A DNA stretch of 9,166 nucleotides, taken from VGRW01 sp041498295 (lineage in GTDB: Bacteria > Myxococcota_A > UBA9160 > SZUA-336). The notes beneath the pieces were generated by a model. That model did no database searches. It worked only from the letters and a program-made list of their open reading frames with translations, and was not told the origin of the DNA. The translations under genes were made by a program, and so were the position numbers. The stretch is from NCBI GenBank assembly GCA_041498295.1, contig JBGQIB010000174.1:1-9166 (forward strand), in the 5' to 3' direction. This document shows, piece by piece, positions 6,378 to 9,166 of this stretch (within the stretch, counting starts at the first letter, position 1; each line of letters opens with the position of its first letter).

Positions 6378-7517
6378 ATGTCACTCGCACTGACTGAGGA
6401 ACAAGAGCTACTCCGCAACACGGCGCGCGAATTCGTCGGCGAGCACTCGCCGGTGAAGGAGCTGCGCCGGCTGCGCGACTCGAACGACCCCGTCGGTTTC
6501 TCGCGGCCTCTGTGGAAGCGGATGGCGGAGCTCGGCTGGGCGGGGATCGTCCTGCCCGAGGAGCTCGGCGGCGCGGATCTCGGCTACGCGGAGCTCGGCA
6601 TCGTGCTCGAGGAGTGCGGGCGCACGTTGGCGGCGACGCCGTTCGTCTCGACGGTGCTGCTCGGCGCGAACGCGCTGCTGCTCGCCGGGAACGGCACGCA
6701 GCAGAAGGACGTGCTCGCGGCTGTGGCGAAGGGCGCGGTCGTGCTCGCGCTCGCACTGCAAGAAGGCCCGCACCACGCGCCGTACCAAGTGGCGACGCGC
6801 GCCGAGGCCACCCGCGACGGCTACAAGCTCAGCGGCAAGAAGACGTTCGTGCAGGACGGGCACGTCGCGGATCAGATCATCGTCGTCGCGCGCAGCGCCG
6901 GGAAGGCGGGCGAGCGCGATGGACTCAGCTTGTTCCTCGTGCCGAAGAACACGCGCGGCCTGAAAGTGACTCGCACCGCGATGGTCGACGGGCGCAACTC
7001 CGCGCTGGTCGAGCTAGACGGCGTGGAAGTCGACAAGTCGGCGGCGGTCGGTCACGTCGGGCGCGGCGCGGACGTGCTCGATCCCGTGCTCGACCGAGCC
7101 ACGATCGGTCTCGCGGCGGAGACGCTCGGCACGATCAGCGAGGCGTTCGAGCGCACCATCCACTATCTCAAGACGCGCAAGCAGTTCGGCGTGCCGATCG
7201 GCAGCTTCCAGGCGCTGAAGCACCGCGCCGCGAACATGTTCACCGAGGTCGAGCTCTCGCGTTCGATCGTGCTCGACGCGCTGCGCGCGATCGACGAGAA
7301 GCGGCCCGACGTGGCGCTGCTCGCGTCCATCACCAAGGCGCGCGTCTCCGACACCGCGCACCTGGTCGGCAACGAAGCCGTGCAGATGTTTGGCGGCATC
7401 GGGGTCACGGACGAGGAAGAGATCGGCCTCTTCCTGAAGCGCGCGCGCGTCGCGGAGCTCACCTTCGGCGACGCGACCTACCACCGCGCGAGGTTCGCGA
7501 CGCTCAGCGGGTTCTGA
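6378..7517 (+). CDS. Acyl-CoA dehydrogenase, FAD-site subunit lacking catalytic glutamate
   Basis: A 379-residue acyl-CoA dehydrogenase family protein. The N-domain begins L4-T-E-E-Q-E-L-L-R and includes L59-P-E-E-L-G-G. The beta domain is reduced: the usual SEPxxGSD segment is replaced by L127-Q-E-G-P, and W-I-S/T is replaced by T156-F-V-Q-D. The C-domain has the FAD-dimer motifs R267-K-Q-F-G-V-P-I-G and Q336-M-F-G-G-I-G-V-T. At the two places that can hold the catalytic base it has A241 (isovaleryl type) and G364 (medium-chain type, L-T-F-G-D). Loss of the base in one subunit and its presence in the neighbour (E249) is the arrangement of the alpha2beta2 acyl-CoA dehydrogenases of mycobacterial cholesterol side-chain oxidation. 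The simplest reading is one heteromeric enzyme acting on a bulky acyl-CoA; the substrate is not readable. It ends 13 bp before the convergent Cys-rich gene. Confidence 0.9.
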   Translation: MSLALTEEQELLRNTAREFVGEHSPVKELRRLRDSNDPVGFSRPLWKRMAELGWAGIVLPEELGGADLGYAELGIVLEECGRTLAATPFVSTVLLGANALLLAGNGTQQKDVLAAVAKGAVVLALALQEGPHHAPYQVATRAEATRDGYKLSGKKTFVQDGHVADQIIVVARSAGKAGERDGLSLFLVPKNTRGLKVTRTAMVDGRNSALVELDGVEVDKSAAVGHVGRGADVLDPVLDRATIGLAAETLGTISEAFERTIHYLKTRKQFGVPIGSFQALKHRAANMFTEVELSRSIVLDALRAIDEKRPDVALLASITKARVSDTAHLVGNEAVQMFGGIGVTDEEEIGLFLKRARVAELTFGDATYHRARFATLSGF

Positions 7518-7530
7518 GAGCCCTCTTGGC

Positions 7531-9166
7531 TTAGTGCGGCAGTGCCGCGGTGCACAGCTGCGAGATACCCGGGGCTGCGCCGAGCAGCGCGCGCCGCGCG
7601 ATCACGACGTCGAGCAGATCGCAGGCGGCGGGATCTCCGCCCGCGACGTTGCACTTCGCCGCGGCGGCGTTCACGAGCGGCAACCCGTTCGGATCCGCGA
7701 GGTGGTTCCGGTAAGTGAGTACGTCGCCTTCGTCGACCACACCTTCGCCCGTCAAGTCACCGCACTGACACACGTCGCCGATTCCGTCCGGGACGAGGAG
7801 GGTGATGCCACCGCTGTCCGCCTGGCCGGGATTCGCGACGTAGGGGCAGTTGTCACTCGCGTTGCAATGGCCGTCGCTGTCGCCGTCCGGGGCCGCGGAA
7901 CCGCTGCAGACACCGGCGCTGCAGACGTCGCCGATCGTGCAGATCTGCGCATCGCTGCACGACGCGCCGTCGAGCGGCGCCGGGTCGTAGGTACAGCCCG
8001 TGGCCGGGCTGCAAGTGTCGAACGTGCACGCGTTGGCGTCGTTGCAGACGACCGTGCTTCCGCCCAGGCAGCTTCCCGCGCTGCAGACGTCGCCCGAGGT
8101 GCAGGCGTTGCCGTCGTTGCAGGTCGAGCCGTTCAGCGGAGTCGGGTTGAAGACGCAGCCCGTGGCGGGACTACAGCTGTCCGCCGTGCACGCGTTCGAG
8201 TCGTTGCACACCGCGGCGCTGCCGCCGGTGCAGACTCCGGCCGAGCACGTGTCACCGGTGGTGCACGCGTTCCCGTCGCTGCAGGTCGAGCCGCTTGCCT
8301 CGAAGTGACACAGGGCGGAGCAGCAGTCGCCGTTCACGGTGTTGTGGTCGTCGCAGTCTTCGCCCGCGTCGAGCACGCCGTTGCCGCACAGGGCCGAGAC
8401 GAACGTGGCGGAGAAGCCTGACACTTGGGGCGTGGCCACGACTTCGTGACTCTGCGCTCCGCCGTCCGACCAGTTCGCGAAGAGCTGGTTGACACTGCCG
8501 ATCTGCTGCGGTGACGGCACCGCCAGGGAGTTCACAGAGTTCGTGATCACGGTCTGATTGAATGGCGCGGTCTGCGTCGCGCTTCCGACGGTGAGCTGCA
8601 ACCCGGTCGGATTCGTCGAGAAGGCGAGGTTCCGGGTCTCGGGATTGATGCTGACGCTGGCCGTGCCGGTGAGCCCGGTCGAGCCTTCCTCGGCACTGAT
8701 CGAGTTGAAGGTGCCCATCATCGAGAGATGCTGCGCGCGCACCCAATCGGCGGAGCGCGAGACGTTGGAGATGCGCAGCTCGTCGATCGAGCCCTGGAAG
8801 TAGGCGACGGCGGCCGGGCTGCGCCCGATGTCGAGCGGCGACGAGCCCGGGGCGAGCGGCGAGGCCGAGAAGTCTGTGGTTCGGTCGACGCCGTCGAGGT
8901 AGACGCGCCCGGTGGGTCCGCTGATCGTCGCGGTAAGCCAGTGCCACTGCGTGTCGAGGTTGAGACCGTCGGCGCGCGTGTAGTCGTCGCCGCTTCCGAG
9001 CACGGTCGCGTATCCGCCGGCAGGCTGATACTCGAAGTCGTAGCCCTGCGGATCGGACCACCAGGGCTTCTTGTCGAGGATCCGGGTCGCATCGTTCACG
9101 CCCGGGTTGCTGAGCTTGACCCAAGCTTCGAGCGTCGCCGTGCTGCCGAGCTCGAGCGAGGGCGAC
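7531..9166 (-). CDS. Secreted LamG / Cys-rich repeat / dockerin-like protein, C-terminal part
   Basis: The frame is open across the right edge, so the N-terminus is missing; 544 residues are visible. Order from the edge: a LamG/concanavalin-A-like domain (9166 to about 8725; W-H-W-L-T-A-T-I, V-Y-L-D-G-V-D, G-S-I-D-E-L-R-I-S-N); a beta domain (8652-8401; S-T-N-P-T-G-L-Q-L-T-V and W-S-D-G-G-A-Q-S-H), a type often joined to extracellular enzymes; a Myxococcus cysteine-rich repeat (8388-8281; C-G-N-G-V-L-D-A-G-E-D-C-D-D); cysteine-rich tandem repeats (8292-7900); a thrombospondin type 3-like Ca site (7887-7768; D-G-D-S-D-G-H-C, D-N-C-P); and a dockerin-like tail (7761-7579) with a D-x-T-x-E-G-x-V-x-x-x-D loop and a degenerate second loop before A-R-R-A-L-L-G. 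Such disulfide-rich, Ca-binding proteins are extracellular. The tail may be a surface or sorting module. Any enzyme domain lies outside the window. A GTG at 9099 is internal, not a start. Confidence 0.85.
   Translation of the reverse strand, partial: SPSLELGSTATLEAWVKLSNPGVNDATRILDKKPWWSDPQGYDFEYQPAGGYATVLGSGDDYTRADGLNLDTQWHWLTATISGPTGRVYLDGVDRTTDFSASPLAPGSSPLDIGRSPAAVAYFQGSIDELRISNVSRSADWVRAQHLSMMGTFNSISAEEGSTGLTGTASVSINPETRNLAFSTNPTGLQLTVGSATQTAPFNQTVITNSVNSLAVPSPQQIGSVNQLFANWSDGGAQSHEVVATPQVSGFSATFVSALCGNGVLDAGEDCDDHNTVNGDCCSALCHFEASGSTCSDGNACTTGDTCSAGVCTGGSAAVCNDSNACTADSCSPATGCVFNPTPLNGSTCNDGNACTSGDVCSAGSCLGGSTVVCNDANACTFDTCSPATGCTYDPAPLDGASCSDAQICTIGDVCSAGVCSGSAAPDGDSDGHCNASDNCPYVANPGQADSGGITLLVPDGIGDVCQCGDLTGEGVVDEGDVLTYRNHLADPNGLPLVNAAAAKCNVAGGDPAACDLLDVVIARRALLGAAPGISQLCTAALPH
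7900..8292 (-). repeat. Tandem 162-bp (54-residue) cysteine-rich repeats, 2.4 copies
   Basis: Inside the secreted protein gene, two full 54-residue units (8292-8131 and 8130-7969) and a shortened third (7968-7900) follow each other without gap. Each full unit reads G-S-T-C-x-D-G-N-A-C-T, G-D-x-C-S-A-G-x-C, V-C-N-D-x-N-A-C-T, C-S-P-A-T-G-C, then P-L. Each full unit has eight Cys. The third stops after its first half and runs into the thrombospondin type 3-like segment. DNA copies are similar but clearly diverged, so the duplication is not recent. Confidence 0.85.

Noticed and set aside
7518..7555. Bidirectional terminator between the convergent genes (small stem GCGGC-AGT-GCCGC at 7536-7548)
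   Set aside because: The stem is short, lies inside the 3' coding end of the Cys-rich gene, and has no T-run on either side.
7900..8292. CRISPR array or CRISPR-like direct repeats
   Set aside because: The periodic units are 162 bp, protein-coding and in frame, with no short repeat and unique spacer pattern.
7534..8421. Long plus-strand open frames across the Cys-rich gene, including one at 8000-8308 with regular LxxLQ-like repeats
   Set aside because: They are antisense to a well-supported gene. Their regular pattern mirrors the 54-residue repeats on the other strand, and the high GC content removes stops.

Overview
This is a very GC-rich chromosomal window whose codon third positions are mostly G or C. 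The cysteine-rich secreted protein at the right edge combines a Myxococcus-type cysteine-rich repeat, thrombospondin type 3 and dockerin-like motifs. That combination, plus the acyl-CoA dehydrogenase pair, suggests a deltaproteobacterial lineage in the broad sense (Myxococcota, Binatota or a related uncultured group). This placement is inference. The window is almost fully coding, and no tRNA, rRNA, CRISPR array, insertion sequence or phage gene was seen.

Layout from left to right. (1) At the left edge is the first 44 codons of a minus-strand type B carboxylesterase. (2) Divergent from it is a translationally coupled pair: a multi-pass GT-C-like membrane protein (203-1915) and a membrane-anchored metallophosphoesterase (1912-3090). 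(3) Convergent with these is a minus-strand three-gene operon, transcribed from right to left: TerB-like protein (4963-4436), HAD-family hydrolase (4439-3708) and nitroreductase (3711-3070). Both junctions are 4-base stop/start overlaps. (4) A 128-bp divergent promoter region (4964-5091) holds an inverted repeat that could be an operator. (5) On the plus strand are two different acyl-CoA dehydrogenase subunits (5092-6288 and 6378-7517), separated by 89 bp that contain two GC-rich stem-loops headed by GTAG, similar to REP elements. (6) Convergent with them is the 3' part of a large minus-strand gene for a secreted LamG/Cys-rich/dockerin-like protein (7531 to beyond 9166).

The best-supported functional unit is the acyl-CoA dehydrogenase pair. 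Only the first protein carries a glutamate at a recognised catalytic position (E249, isovaleryl-CoA dehydrogenase type). Only the second keeps the usual RxxF and QxxGG FAD-site motifs. This division of labour is known from the alpha2beta2 enzymes of steroid side-chain beta-oxidation, so the pair probably forms one heteromeric enzyme; the substrate cannot be read from the sequence. The HAD, nitroreductase and esterase genes would fit a catabolic neighbourhood, but that link is only by proximity. I found no convincing new defence or mobile system.
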